Assembly: GCF_003573695.1 (NCBI RefSeq) | Contig: NC_039365.1 | Coordinates: 79,991,082-80,055,081, forward strand | Reading direction: 5' to 3' | Length of the DNA: 64,000 nucleotides | Source of the DNA: Papaver somniferum | Taxonomy: Eukaryota > Streptophyta > Magnoliopsida > Ranunculales > Papaveraceae | In this document: positions 9,935 to 22,244 of the stretch, in pieces | Layout: the number at the start of each line of letters is the position of its first letter | Numbering within the stretch: position 1 is the stretch's first letter | Translations under genes and position numbers: made by a program | Notes under the pieces: generated by a model | What the model saw: only the letters and a program-made list of their open reading frames with translations | Told to the model about the DNA's origin: nothing | Database searches by the model: none

Positions 9935-12602
9935 ATGTGGTTAATGAATATTTCAGCAATTTCTAGGGTTTCTACTGTGACTTCTACTCTTCCTCATCAG
10001 GTTAGAAAAGAATGTTATGAACACCACCAAATTCACGAAGCACGGTTGATTTTAAAATTTAATGGTTTTGAGTTGTGGTTATCACTGTTTTTCGGTTGCC
10101 ATTTCTATCCCCTAGTTTATTTGCATAAGGTCGCCCAGTTTACCGCTTAATTAAGAGTAATAACAACTATGCTGAATGAGGTTTATTTTCATTTTTACAA
10201 GCTTAATCTGTACAATGTGAGTTTTCTAATGATGCGTCTACATTTTGGTTGTAGCTATAACTTTAATGTCCAGATTGTCAGATGGATTGAACTGATTATG
10301 CTGACTGCTAAATGCTTATGTTGAATTGTTTATTCTACTATCTTTCTTAATTGTAGGCTAAAACTCCATCGAGCTTTTCTTCCCGGAAGTCAAGGAGTTT
10401 CAACTGCAAAAGATCGTCGGCACCTCAATTCTACAAAAGCCATTTTGTGACTTGTTCAGCTTTAGGTGATGAAAATAGTCCGCTCGGGCTTGATGTGCCA
10501 TTTCCTCGGGATTACTCTGAGCTAATCGAACAAGTAATAATCTATGTCTCTATTCTCTTTAAATATTTAGCAATAATAAAACAACTTAGCATTGTACATG
10601 CATTGAAAAGGCAAGCAAATGATGGTTCACCAACAATGCTGTCATTAACCAAACTTGTGACATAAGTAGGCTATCAAGCCTTGTAGTTTGATGCTAACAG
10701 CACATCCACGTGCTCTCTATGTGAGTTGAACATAGATTTCTTTATATTCTGTTGAAAATATTTTTTGTGTACATTGAGTCTTTGTGTAACTTAGTTCCAC
10801 GGTATTAACAGGCCAAAGAAGCGGCTGTATTGGCTTTTAAGGATGAAAAGCCATTGATGGTGAGTTATCAGTCCTTTCTATGAGATCTTTATAAACATCA
10901 TTGTTTCTTGACTTGTTCTCCATCTGGTGGTGAGTTATCAGTCCTTTCTATGAGATCTTTATAAACATCATTGTTTCTTGACTTGTTCTCCATCTGGTAT
11001 ACTGTGCTTGTAACGTAGAAAATTTTGCCAACAGGAGATTGAATTCCCCACTGCTGGACTTGAATCAGTACCAGGTTTTTCTTTGTTCTGTTTCAACTGT
11101 CTTCTTTTTAATATACATAATTGTGATGGGCGGTGTATCACTAGTTTAGACTTGCATCAGGTGATGGGGAAGGAGGAATAGAAATGACCGGAAGCATGCA
11201 AATGATCCGAGAATTTTGTGACTGCTTTATAACTTCAGAAAAAGTAACTCGGACCAGAATCGTACGTCAGTTAGTTTTTACAACTCCTAATTATGCAGAA
11301 TATTATTTTTTACATTAGGCTATTCATCTTCTTCACCAGTTACTTGGATTTTGTAACAATACCATAATCTTCAGTTTTTCCCAGAGGCAAAAGAAGTAGA
11401 GTTTGCTAGAAAATCAATATTTGAAGGAGCTTCATTCAAGCTAGATTATCTTACTAAGCCATCTTTTTTTGAGGATTTTGGCTTTGTTGAGAAGGTCAAA
11501 ATGTCAGACCGTGTGAAACCACAAGATGAAACATTCGTGGTTGCATATCCGTACTTTAATGTTAATGGTAGTTCCGCAAAACCTATCACTAATCTCAATC
11601 TGAGTCTTAGGCGCCCTCTGCATGGTCTGAGCTAGTTTTCCATTGTAATCCAGAAATTCTTGTAGTCGAAGAGCTTTACAAAGAAGCTGTAGAGAAACAA
11701 TCTCGCAAAATGATTATATTCAACGGAGAACTTGATCGTATAAGAAGCGGGTGTATCCTTTTCTTGTATGCCATGATTGTATATGTACTTTCAGCGGTGG
11801 ATTAAATATGTTAAAACTTCCAAGTTCCACCCATTAAATCTTCATTCTCAATTTGTTGTCTGAACAGTCAGTCAAGTCAGTCAATACTCATGCTGCGAGC
11901 TACATTTCGGAGTAACTTTTTTCTTTTTATTTTCTCAAGTCGCTGAAAAGTCTGCGTAATTTAGCTCCTGCTCGGCTACTCCTGGATATAAATACAAGGA
12001 GCTCCCGAAGCTTCTTGAAACAAGAAAACAGCTAGCGGTTTTTCTATTGCTTCCTTTTTTGCAGTACTTGACCAAGTTCTCTTCAGATTATCCACCATTT
12101 TTCTACCCAAAGTTGGGGGCACTTACTAAGACCTTCTTGCCAAAGGTAGAGACTATTTATTATATTCACAATTTTAAAGGGCGCAATGGAGGAACACTTT
12201 TCAGGTTGGTGTGATTTGGGTTGTATCATGTGATTTATGTATATGCCATACAGTTTGGGATATCCTTTGAAAATAATTTCTAATGAGATTACCGGTTACA
12301 GACGTTTTTGCTAATTACTAACACTGTTGAAGGCGTTGGGTGTTGTTATAAGAGTGGTGAAGGCGTTGGGTGTTGTTACCCACGACCGGAGTTTTTAGTC
12401 TGTAGTTGAAAGCTTATTAAAGGCTACATGTACTTAAATTATTTGGTTGGGTCCCTGCAGGTGCTATCCAGGACCTTGGAAAGTCCTACGACAATTAAAT
12501 GGCAAGTATGTGTGTCTGCACCAGCAGAAAACAATGCCATCTCTAAAAGAAGTTGCGCTGGATATTCTCACATCGACTCAATCTTTTAAATCTCTTCTAT
12601 AG
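9935..12602 (+). CDS. LPA3: LPA3-like DUF1995 protein, photosystem II assembly, 9 exons
   Basis: Exons: 9935-10000, 10357-10533, 10812-10859, 11035-11074, 11161-11261, 11375-11567, 11654-11752, 12087-12204, 12461-12602. They total 984 nt (327 aa), all GT-AG and in phase. The first about 55 residues are Ser/Arg/Lys-rich and nearly free of acidic residues, like a chloroplast transit peptide. The mature part is the DUF1995 domain, with PYFNVNEILVVEELY, IIFNGELDRIRSGYY, PPFFYPK and NFKGRNGGTLFRCYPGPW as its conserved blocks. Family knowledge: LOW PSII ACCUMULATION 3 is a stromal factor that assists CP43 assembly into photosystem II. An ATG at 9944 is an alternative start. A 70-bp direct duplication covers the 5' splice site of intron 3, and a 30-bp one lies in intron 8. 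DUF1995 has several plant paralogues, so the exact LPA3 name is less certain than the family. Confidence 0.85.
10859..10998 (+). repeat. 70-bp tandem duplication over the intron 3 splice donor
   Basis: The two copies begin GGTGAGTTATCAGTCC at 10859 and 10929 and run through CATCTGGT without a mismatch. The first G belongs to the last codon of exon 3 of the LPA3-like gene, so the duplication also copied the GGTGAGT donor. Using the second donor would add 70 nt and shift the frame. Perfect identity means the event is recent. Confidence 0.9.
12328..12378 (+). repeat. 30-bp two-copy tandem repeat in LPA3-like intron 8
   Basis: TGAAGGCGTTGGGTGTTGTTA occurs at 12328-12348 and again at 12358-12378, separated by 9 bp, giving a 30-bp unit. 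It lies wholly inside the intron. Confidence 0.85.
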
Positions 12603-13705
12603 ATACAAAGATGTGTAACATATAATGGGAGTTCATGGTTTCCTGATTCCCAAACAATTCATGGTGAAATCATCCGTTTGGCAGATTTAAACCTGCATTG
12701 CTGATAATCACGCTCCAGCTAAATATATTAATTTTTCTGGTGGAAGCAAAGGTCTCTCTTCCTCAGGTATTTAAAAAATTTCTACTTTATGATATTTACC
12801 TCACGAGCAGAGTAGGCAATTAATACATGTTTAGCGCGTAATCAACATACATTCAAGGATTTTTGAATTGGATGTTGAAACTGATTGTTGTTTTCATTAG
12901 GGAATGTAGTATCATTTTTGTTTCTTAAGGTAATGCAAAGTGATTATTCTGATTTAAGTCTTGATCTGATCATGGGTTCCAGGTTTCTCATTGAAATTTG
13001 CATATTGCATGTCCAAGCTCCACCTACAAGTTCAGTGTCCTCATTTCACGTAAGGTTTTCTTTCTCTTCTTTTCTTACAAGCGTGTGTGAGTAGGATACA
13101 AATTCCCTAGTCTGATATGCACGCTGGACTTTCTTTTCTTTCAGATTCCATTTTCGTTGCTTTCGAAGGAGCCAAGGCACGGCTAATTCTAGCTGCACCT
13201 CAGTGAAATATAAGTTATCGCTTTGTTCAATTTTCATCTTTGGAGCTTAATGCTTTACCCTAAAACTCAAGTCAGGAAAACAAAATCAGTCAAGGGTTGT
13301 TGTGTTTCACATGTATATAACTAACATATACTTTCAGTTGGCAACTGTTTTATTATTTTTAGATAGATTTCCTATATGCCTTTATCTTTTATCTTTTTCT
13401 TTATTATCTTTTCTTTTTGCTGAGTAATCACAATTGGTGTGTGGGGTATTTGTTAATTGGCAAAAGCCTATTTGAATATCATGATCAAGTGAGCATGTGC
13501 CAAAACAAACATACCTCTTACAGACCTGCTGGATCAATAAAAACAAACACACCTCTTTCAGACCTGCTGGATTAACTAACCACCAACACTTCACTGAACC
13601 TACCATGTGGTTTTGATTTTTGACCTTCCTTTCATTTAGGTTAACTTTTGTCTCTGGTAATGAATGAGATGGTGTTTGGGATGAACATATACTACCATAA
13701 GTAGC
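12603..13705. other. 3' flank of LPA3-like gene, no further gene seen
   Basis: This is presumably the 3' UTR of the LPA3-like gene followed by noncoding sequence. Small ORFs lack family resemblance and splice context. A direct repeat of about 38 bp (AAAACAAACATACCTCTTAC type, ending ACCTGCTGGAT) lies at 13502-13577. Confidence 0.5.
13502..13577. repeat. Imperfect 38-bp tandem repeat
   Basis: Copies at 13502-13539 and 13540-13577 share AAAACAAACAyACCTCTTwCAG and GACCTGCTGGAT with three or four differences. Confidence 0.8.
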
Positions 13706-13711
13706 TATTAA

Positions 13712-15154
13712 GCACCGTTTAATTGGGGGCCCCGGAAAATAATTGGAGGCCTCATCAAATTTATACCCACTTAATTTATTTTATGGGGTTCCAAAATGTA
13801 ATGAAAATACCACTTTGTCCTTCATTAATAATAAAACTTAAAATTCTGTTCACCCTTAAATCTAAGCGTCCATTTCATTTTCATCTTTTAATAAGAAAAT
13901 TAGAGTCTCTTCTCCTCCCCTCTCCCTCTCTCTCAACTACCTTCTCTTCCATTAACAACACGAAGAAAAAAAATCAGTTAGAGTTAAAGGGTCGTCAACC
14001 GAAAATCCTAAAATCTAACGATTTTTATATGCATATAGAGACTATGAAAAATCGTCAGGGTATATGAAGAGGGAGATAACGACCCAAATTCTAGTTTTTC
14101 ATATTTATTTTTTTGCTTCAGATTAGAGTCGTTATCGTAATATATAGGAACATATGACGATCCTTTGCGGACGACTTCTTTTTAAAAATTAACGATTCTA
14201 TGTAAAAAACAAACAGCCTCTCTGTTACCAAAATTATAAGGGTCGTTAACTTACTCCAGCACTCTCCTAAAAGGGTCGTCAACTTACCCTTTTTAAAAGT
14301 TAACGATTCTAAAAAAAAGTTTGGCTCCACCGTTGCTCTTCATCCTCTTAATCCAGCACTCTCCTCCACTCAAAATTCTACCACCCATACATGGCTTATA
14401 ATTACTTGAAAGAACAAGTGAATAAGGAATTGCCAGAATAATGAAAAAAGAGGGTCCCGATTATGTTAGAAAAATGTTGAGATGGCTATGCATTTATGGA
14501 TAAATGTTGAGATGGCTGTGCACTCTCCTCTTAATCCAGCACTCTCCTCCCCCAATATTCTTGCCACCCATACACGTGCTTTAGATTATGTAGATATTGA
14601 CTGTTGACTACCAAATTTTTGAAGCTTAACTATTGTGTTCTGAATTGGTCTTTAAATAAATGAGACGTTTTCTAACTTGGGGGTCGTTACCAATGATGAA
14701 GGAATCGTCATTTGAAATTTGAGGATCGTCTAGTTGTAAATTTTTTGGGTAACGATCCTTATTAGAGTCGTTAGGATTTATCATATTATCATGACGATAT
14801 TTTATAATCTGAAAAAATCGTCAGGATTTATCATATTACCATGACGATTTTTCATAACCTGAAAAAGTTGTAGGTTTGAGTCGTTGATGGTGGTATCAAT
14901 TAATTGACGACTTTCTAGATGATGACATCTCTTCATCTCTCCACAAATTTTTTCAAATTTTAATTCTAAAATATCATTTTAATCTAACCACATTAATTAA
15001 GTTAATTTAACTAATTATTAACATTAATTATTGAAGGGCAGTTTAGCCATTAATTTTTTGGATAAGGGACAACTAAAATTAGGTTTTAATGACCTTTTTC
15101 GTCCTATAGTGGGAGGCCCCAAATTATTTTTCAGGGCCCACAATTAAGCGGTGC
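13712..15154. mobile_element. Non-autonomous TIR transposon, 1443 bp
   Basis: The left end GCACCGTTTAATTGGGGGCC (13712) is matched in inverted form by the right end GGGCCCACAATTAAGCGGTGC (to 15154). The 40-bp termini align with few differences. TATTAA flanks both ends (13706-13711 and 15155-15160), a likely target duplication or part of one. The interior has no transposase ORF. It is filled with scattered direct and inverted copies of short motifs such as GGGTCGTTAAC, TGACGATTTTTCAT and AAAAATCGTCAGG. A block starting AATCCAGCACTCTCCTCC is repeated at about 14351 and 14534. The superfamily cannot be settled: a TTA/TAA duplication would point to PIF/Harbinger. Confidence 0.75.
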
Positions 15155-15160
15155 TATTAA

Positions 15161-17240
15161 GTTCGTGCCTTTTTTCTTATACCAACTTTTGTTAAAATAA
15201 GTACAAAGTAACTTAGATTTGCTTTTCTCGTGTGTTATTCATAACAAAGGAGGCAACTCATGCCTTTAGGCACTGAGAAGCAGTGGCGGAGCCAAGATTT
15301 TTTTTTCCTTTTTCTGACATTAATTATTACAACTAGAACTTCTCAAATTTAGGGTAGACGGCCATTGTTTCGTCGCTAAAGTGGCATAAAATATAACCAG
15401 TATTTTAACCAAAGTGCGAAAATAAATACAATAAAAAGGAATAATAGTCCAAGTATACTCTATTAACACTCATCGAAACAACATCAGTCAAATGTTTTAC
15501 CCCACGTGATAAGACTATCAGGATAAGTGGATTAACAGACTTCAGGGAAATGATGTTAGCTGAAAGATGATCCCTGACCCTTTAAAGATCCCCCCATGAT
15601 ATAATTTGCACCGTCGGGGATCGAACCGTTCTTCGCAACAAAACATTGGTAACTTTATTGGTAATGTTACAACTTGGAAAAGTTACAAATACAAACATTT
15701 TGTTAGGTAAACGTCTAGAGACCCGTACAAAACAAAGATAACACCAACCGACAAATTAATTTCTACGTGGTGTTGGGCAAGATCAAAACCACTATAATAA
15801 ATAACCCAATATAAGTGACTTTGAATAACAATAGTCTAGAACAAAATAAAAATCATTTTTCAACGGAGCATATGAGTAAACTCCATTACCCCTCAGTGAT
15901 GTCTTGTTTCCTTCTTCATGCTTACTGAAGTAAGCAAAACCGAAGCAGGGGATCCTTTATCTGCTCACTTTATCTCATCACGAGGAGACCTTAATCAACG
16001 ATGTTAATCAATGATAGGTCATAGCTTAAGGACGTGGCTGCTTTCGGAAGTCAGAGACAGCTGAGACGTCTACTAAGCATTAAATTCAACGGGCAACTGC
16101 CTAGGCGTGTGGTCTTTATCCACATGGATTGAGACTATGTAGCAAAGTCTAGCTGGGGAATATGAGCGGCCAGCGAAGGTACAAGATGTACGGGGGAGTA
16201 TCAAATATTGATGGACCCAGAGATAGCGAAGAAGTCCCGGTTGAGGAAAGTGCTATAAATGCTCAGCCTTACTTCCAAAAAAGAGACACGCAATTGCTGA
16301 GAAAAAAACCTAACAGAGCTTATACTTGTATTGAATGCAAAGAGATAGATTACTATTATTTGATATTAGCTTGATTTAATACCTACGAGAGCAATTAAGA
16401 TCTTGTAACCACAATCAAACCCTTGAATACAATCTTTATTCATTACCTCGTGGACGTAGGCGAAAGCCGAACCACCTAATCCCTCGTGTTGTTTATTAAC
16501 TTAGATGCACTTACTTTATGATATTGCATATTGATATGATTGCTTAGATATAATTGTTACCTACATCATTACGGACGTATTAATTTACTCATCATCAGCT
16601 CAACTGAGCGAGGTATTTGTATCACTTAGTACATGATCCACCGAGTTGTATACATCACGTAGACTCACCGGAAAAGTAGTAGCGCTAGAAACATGCTTAG
16701 TAGCTTTATTTTTACTATTCCATCCTATTGTTTTCTTATAGATCTTTATTAGAAGATCGGATCAAGAATAAGAGAGGTGGACCTCATTTTTTAGTGAATG
16801 TTCATCTTTCTTATCACAAGGTTTTAGATAAATAAATCTCAAAAGACTTGAAAAATCATGGATCTACAAAAGTAGCCAAAAAAACATCTTTAAAAAAGTA
16901 AAAATTAAATTTTTAGCGCACTTCATGTAAGCATACATTTGAGTATCTCTGACCATTAAGGAATCTCAGTGAAAATTAATTAAAGGAGAAGTAACCTTGG
17001 ATTCATTTATGAACTAAGGGCCATTAATGAACGGAAACGTTCTTTAACATAGCTGCCGACATTCTCTGTTAGCTTTTCACCTGAGGGTCATTTATGAACT
17101 AAGTCCCAACTATTGGAAAATTCTATCATATTTGAATTCATAAAATACTTAGCCATCTTTGTAGTTAAAGCATTAACTGCTACGCTAACGAAGGTACCAA
17201 AAAACGTACCTTATTAGTTCATTATTTACTTTCAGGACAA
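15161..17240. other. Degenerate repeat region, no intact gene
   Basis: It begins with CAGTGGCGGAGCC (15281), a phrase common at plant element ends. TCGGGGATCGAACC at about 15615 resembles the complement of a tRNA T-arm and could be a decayed retrotransposon primer site. A 70-residue ORF at 16162-16374 matches nothing I recognise. It is probably the untranslated part of the gypsy-like element whose gag remnant follows. Confidence 0.35.
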
Positions 17241-17249
17241 AAACAAAGG

Positions 17250-18341
17250 TATGGAAAAGCCAAGTGATGTATCATCCATCTCAAGTCCTGTCATCACCTG
17301 AGGAAGATCTCAAACTCTGACACGAATGAACCAGTGGAACGAATCTGAAGACGATCAAAGCGAGGTAGCACGAAGGCTAGCTGCCAGCCGATCACCTGCT
17401 CTCGAAAGAACGGGGAAGACATATGGAACGCAACCACTTTATGGAATGCCTCTACCGCAGACGAATCTTGTTACTCATCCTCCTGATCGTAAGTAAGGAT
17501 TGAATCTTACTATGGTTCATCCTTTGGTAGGACTGGGGCATTTGACGCCACTACTCGTGGATCCCGATGCTCCAATCATAAAAAATGAGGCTAATGATTC
17601 ACGGATCCCAACAAACATATATAACATCGAAAAGAAGTAGAGCTTCCAATGCAGAACAAATATCATCTCAGTTAACAGCATTGTTGCAGATTAACAAGGA
17701 GCTCGAAGATGCAATGCATGTTATGGATCAAGAAAAGCAAAATTTGAAAGACCTTCTGGAAAATCAGGTCGAGGGTTCTCAAGATCAGCTTCTGCGTGGG
17801 AGGAATGATCAAGAAGCAGTATTTAGGGACCGTAGGAGTCTTCTTCCTCAGAGGACTAATCCGGTAAGAGGAGTGGGGGCACCAGGCGTGATCCTTACGA
17901 AATTGACTTAAGTTACAAGCCTAGTCAGTCATATTACTTCGAAGCTTTGTCAAGAGGTACTAGAAAAATGGAGCATGTAATGGAAGAATTACAAGAATGA
18001 GGAAAGAAATACAAGATCTAAAGACAGAATACATAGGGTCACAACTTGAAGAAGTCTCGCAAGAAACCACAACTTCTCATCTTATATCCTATCTTCTGAA
18101 GGAGCCCAATCCTCCCATATATCCGCTACCTACGTTCATAACCTATGATGGTACAATAGACCCCGCTGCACATTTAAGGTATTATACTCGGGACCTATCC
18201 CATTGAGGAAGGAACGAGGTTGTATTTTGCAGGTACTTCCCTTCAAATTTAAAGGGATCTGCATTGTTTTGGTTTGATAACTTGCCTACGAATTGCATAG
18301 ATTCGTTTGTACAACAAAACAATAAAGGCAGGATTGAACAG
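17250..18341 (+). pseudogene. Broken gypsy-type (Ty3) gag
   Basis: Several short frames on the plus strand together resemble a plant Ty3/gypsy Gag. At 17585-17911 there is a charged helical segment with TALLQINKELEDAM. At 17997-18206 the capsid start PTFITYDGTIDPAAHL is followed by an in-frame stop. At 18210-18330 the reading resumes with CRYFPSNLKGSALFWF and NLPTNCIDSF, the conserved core of the retrotrans_gag family. Stops and frameshifts make it non-functional. It ends abruptly at the start of an LTR at 18342. No protease, reverse transcriptase or integrase follows. Confidence 0.75.
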
Positions 18342-20848
18342 TGTTAGAGAATTGCTCGGTTGAACCCATCAAGTGTTGAAATGTCAAGGTTGGTTGTCAT
18401 ATTCTAGTATCAAAACTCATAAGTCGCTTAATTAGATTATTAGAGTAAACTTCGTTAGGTTAGACTAGGAAGTCTAGAAATGTTGAGATATACAAGTATT
18501 ACTCCGAGTACCTGAAGATTCCGAAGACGTATCGACATCAACGATGACATCATCCTTCCACTTGAGGTTAGTAATACATGACTTGACTTGTTTCCATTTA
18601 TATCGTAAGCTTTCAAGTCGACTCTGATTGAAAACATAACATGTGAAGTTATATACATGAAACTCTGGTATAAGAGACTTGATCATCATATTGTGGTCAA
18701 GGTGTCAAGGAAAAATATATCAATATTGATAAGTAATTTATATTGGTATATTGAATTACGAAGTATAATGCTTATCTTTTGAACTTCATAACTGCGACAT
18801 CAATATAATCTTTCTAACTCGTTATTAGATTGTGTAGTGAACATAGGTTTGATTTTATACGTAGAAATCTATGTTTAATTACATGACTTTAAGGAAGTAG
18901 GCGTACAAACTTTTTTCATAGTTGAAAGGAAATCAAGAGGATTGAAGGTCCGGCTTTCATTGAAGATCTTAAGGTTGGACCGATCCTAACAAATATAGTG
19001 AATCAAGGTAGAACCGATCCTATCTTATGTTTGGAGTCATAGAACCGATCCCTACCTATATTAGGAGTCAAGGTAGAAATGATCCTAACTTGTTGTTGGA
19101 ATCATGGTAGAGCCGGTCACAATAGGCAAAACCGATTTCTCTAAGTCACAAACACTTTAGGGTTTGTGTGATTTGGAAATTGGGTTTGAAAAATAGGAAA
19201 TTTTAAGATATCGACATAATGAGTAATTTGAACATGTGCTGCAATCTTATTTCTTAATTGTTCAAAGATATTCCTTAATACTCAAAGTGAAATCCCAAAC
19301 CGAAATAATAGAGAATCTTTTTTAGATTTTCGAAATTAATATGTTTTGTTTTACTAGCAATCAAAACATATGTCTGGAAGACATATTAGTTAAGTGCTAC
19401 CTAATATTAGGTTTTTCATAAAGGTTTCGGTTATACAGTTGGATATTGGTTGCAATTAGACAAAACCGAATTTAGGTGCTTTATTGCATGTCTTAAAAAT
19501 ATTTTGTTATGGAAATTCATTGTCTCCCAACTACCTTTATCTACAAATAATAAAGGTTTTTTCTTTTTACAAACTTATCCAGAGCTAGAAAAACTTCATC
19601 TTTGTTTCTGGTATAGCCAGCTAATAGTGTTCTCGTAATACTATCTTGGAGAGGAGAATAACCTAATTAGGCGAAATCTCTTACGTCCGCTAGTTTAAAG
19701 ACTTCTTTGGGATCAAGAAGCGTTTACTAGTATTGTTGGTGGGAAACTAGAATTGCATTGTTATTTTAGTTTTCAATTATTAATTTGATTGAATAACGGT
19801 TTGTTAACTCTTGATTGCACCTAGTTTGATTGTTCTTGAGAGCCTTCTCTTCTGACATAAGGTCACTCAAACTAGATCAAGAGATTCAAATCTGATGTTG
19901 TCAGAATCAAATTTGTTATATATTTTGCAAGTACAAAAGACTATTGAAGATGTGAAGACAAGAAGATTTTTCTTATTGGTTTCGTATCTTTGTGATTTAT
20001 TTCGTGCATAAACTTTATCGGCTAGGATCCGACTAGATCTAGTTTATTTTTTGATAGACTTGTTATTGCTAGTCATATTTAGATCGACAAGTTATCATCT
20101 GGTGGTACTCTTCAGTATCCGAAGCTGGTAATTCTGTTTGACTCGATCTGGTTAATTAACTTGTTAATCCAGATCTTAGAAGATATAAACCCAACAAAAG
20201 AGTTTAATTGATTTTAAACAGAAAACCCTTTGTCACGCTCAACACAAATATCTCTGACTGATTTCATGAGATAAGAGAGTGGTTACCAAACAAGTTAGTA
20301 CTTTACTGTTTGGAAGACGATTGAAAGGGTTGAGTGCTTAAAGTTTTCAGGGAGGCTGAAGAAACTTAAGATAGTTGACTCTATCTTAGGATTCACGTGT
20401 GTTGCCCAGATTGGTTGTATGCACATGGATACTGAGGAAACTAAGTAACTAGAGATAGTTTACTTGGTCTCAACCATACGAAGTTGGTAATGTCTTTGTA
20501 TAGCGGCTTAATTATGAGAGTATTCAAAACTGGATTAGGTCCCAGGGTTTTCTTGCATTTACGGTTTCCTCGTTAACAAAATCTTGACGTGTCTTTAATT
20601 TTACTTTCCGCAATTATAATTATTGTTTTAGTTATAATTAAAAATAAATACATTGTACGTTAATCCCGAACACTTTGGTCGAGCCCTATAGTTTAAGGTT
20701 CGGTTACTGACTTATACTATATACCAAGTGTGTACCTTGTGGTTGCTATCTTCTTTACAGTTTTTGTCTATATTAGATCACGCAAGGTATAAAACTTAAA
20801 GGTTGATATTGAAAAGATTGTGGTGTACTTGGTACCCTCGTCATTTCA
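18342..20848 (+). mobile_element. Stand-alone LTR, 2.5 kb
   Basis: It starts TGTTAGAGAATTGCTCGG and ends GGTACCCTCGTCATTTCA. Along its length it is related to the LTRs of the complete element at 38614-48019, for instance in AACCTAATTAGGCGAAATCTC (near 19668) and in the TATAGCGGCTTAAT and GGTTTCCTCGTTAACAAAATC blocks near the 3' end. No primer-binding site follows the 3' end, and the 5-bp flanks (AACAG and ACCAC) do not match, so this is not a clean solo LTR. It directly abuts the broken gag at its 5' side. A minisatellite lies at 18960-19135. Confidence 0.75.
18960..19135 (+). repeat. LTR minisatellite, units of about 45 bp
   Basis: Four to five diverged units each carry GAACCGATCCTA or a variant followed by TTGGAGTCA(A/T)GGTAG. 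The array starts about 620 bp from the LTR 5' end. Confidence 0.75.
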
Positions 20849-21203
20849 ACCACTTCTAATAATGCGGGGAACACTAAAAGCACAAGGAAACCCCATATTT
20901 TTCAATTTTCTAGCTGCAATATCATTCTTTATAGTTCATTCGGTTAAAGAAACTATAGCAGAATTGATATTTCTAAGGAGGATGTTGAGCTCCTTATTAG
21001 CAGAGTTTTTTCCCTACCCCTCATGTTCCAGCAAAGCATATTAACATTATTGATAAGGAGAGAGGAAATATAAGCAATAAAAGCAGAATAATAGTTTCCT
21101 ATTGAGAAGAATGATTGAAATTAACAGTTACTTGATTGGCAGATTCAATGTTGTCATTAAGTTGAGAGTTTACAGACTCATCACTAGATTAATTGTCTTT
21201 TAA
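20849..21203. other. No feature recognised
   Basis: The sequence between the LTR and the following MITE contains one 74-residue ORF (20820-21044) that starts inside the LTR and matches nothing known to me. Confidence 0.4.
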
Positions 21204-21533
21204 AGCATCTCCAACAGAGGGTGAATTTTGTTTTTCTAAGTGACACATAGGATTTTAGACCCCCGTTTGGCATAAATTCATCTCCAACAGTGGGTTCCTA
21301 CAAATCAGGAGGGACTAATTACTAAATATGAAGGTGTTCAAGAAAGTGTTATCTACACCTCCGGCTCCACCTCCACGTCATATTTTTCACTATATTTCTT
21401 AAAAATTTCTTTACTGTCGGAGATGGTTTTTTAAATGTGAGGTCCTATATTTACTCTATGTGTAGACCCCATAAATAGAAGGACTAAATTAAAAAGCCAC
21501 ATAGAATTTTTTACACCTTGTGTTGGAGATGCT
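21204..21533. mobile_element. MITE with GCATCTCCAACA termini, 330 bp
   Basis: The left end AGCATCTCCAACAGAGG and right end TTGTGTTGGAGATGCT are inverted repeats. A second CATCTCCAACAG copy lies near 21281, just inside the left end, and GTCGGAGATGG lies near the right. This terminus is very common among plant MITEs. No target duplication can be read. Confidence 0.7.
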
Positions 21534-22084
21534 CTTGGTGTTAGAATCCAGAGAGGTAGTTTCATGGTGAAAATTATTGCGGACATCATAACTAACCGAG
21601 TGTTGATAAGTTAGTTCAAGAACTTGCTCATAGGAATTGACCGACAATGAAAAGGCTCTTTTTAGTTGTTGTTAAAAATGGGAGGAACTTTTCGAAAGTG
21701 AGTGATTGACGGACAAAGATCGGGAAAGGAGTCAAATTGAAGGGAGGTCCATGGGAAAAGATTTGTATAGCAGCAGTGCATAAAATCGGTGAGTTTTAGT
21801 TTAGGGTGGGGGAGAGGAACGAAAGAATGTGAGACGAGGAAGCGTTTATCGTAGTGCTAGTCTGTGGTGGTAACAGACTACTAGTCATCCGGTCAGCACA
21901 CAATAGAGTACCACGTGGCTTACTATTTCCTAATGTTGTTCGAATTTTTCGCAGTCGAAGCCGCCATATCAAAATGACGCATCCTTTCTGTTCTCCAAAA
22001 TAAAAAATAAATAAAATTAGGAATGAAATACAAATACTAGTAATAGAAAAATCCAGAGTTTTATTTTTGGTTGCTATTTTGCAA

Positions 22085-22244
22085 AAGAGAAAGTGGAGAG
22101 AGAGTGGGAGAGAGCAAAAACACGACTCCCATTTGTGTATTCTTCTTCCTTTTTCCTTTAATCACACACACACACAGAGAAATAGAGAAAGAATGAAAAC
22201 CCTAGCTCTGGTCACTGTTTAAACTACTGAAGAAATCATCGATG
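22085..22244 (+). other. Probable 5'-UTR exon of the coiled-coil protein gene
   Basis: A GAGA-rich leader (GAGAAAGTGGAGAGAGAGTGG), a CT-rich stretch, a short CA repeat and AACCCTAGC are followed by GATGAG and a GT donor. The next coding exon is 1.9 kb downstream and its first ATG has no coding continuation upstream. A leader exon spliced over this distance is therefore the simplest reading. Ends are approximate. Confidence 0.45.

Noticed and set aside
15600..15640. tRNA T-arm-like TCGGGGATCGAACC as a tRNA gene or a sure primer-binding site
   Set aside because: No cloverleaf can be built around it and no matching LTR end precedes it. It may be a decayed primer site (Asp-tRNA type) but the evidence is too weak for a separate feature.
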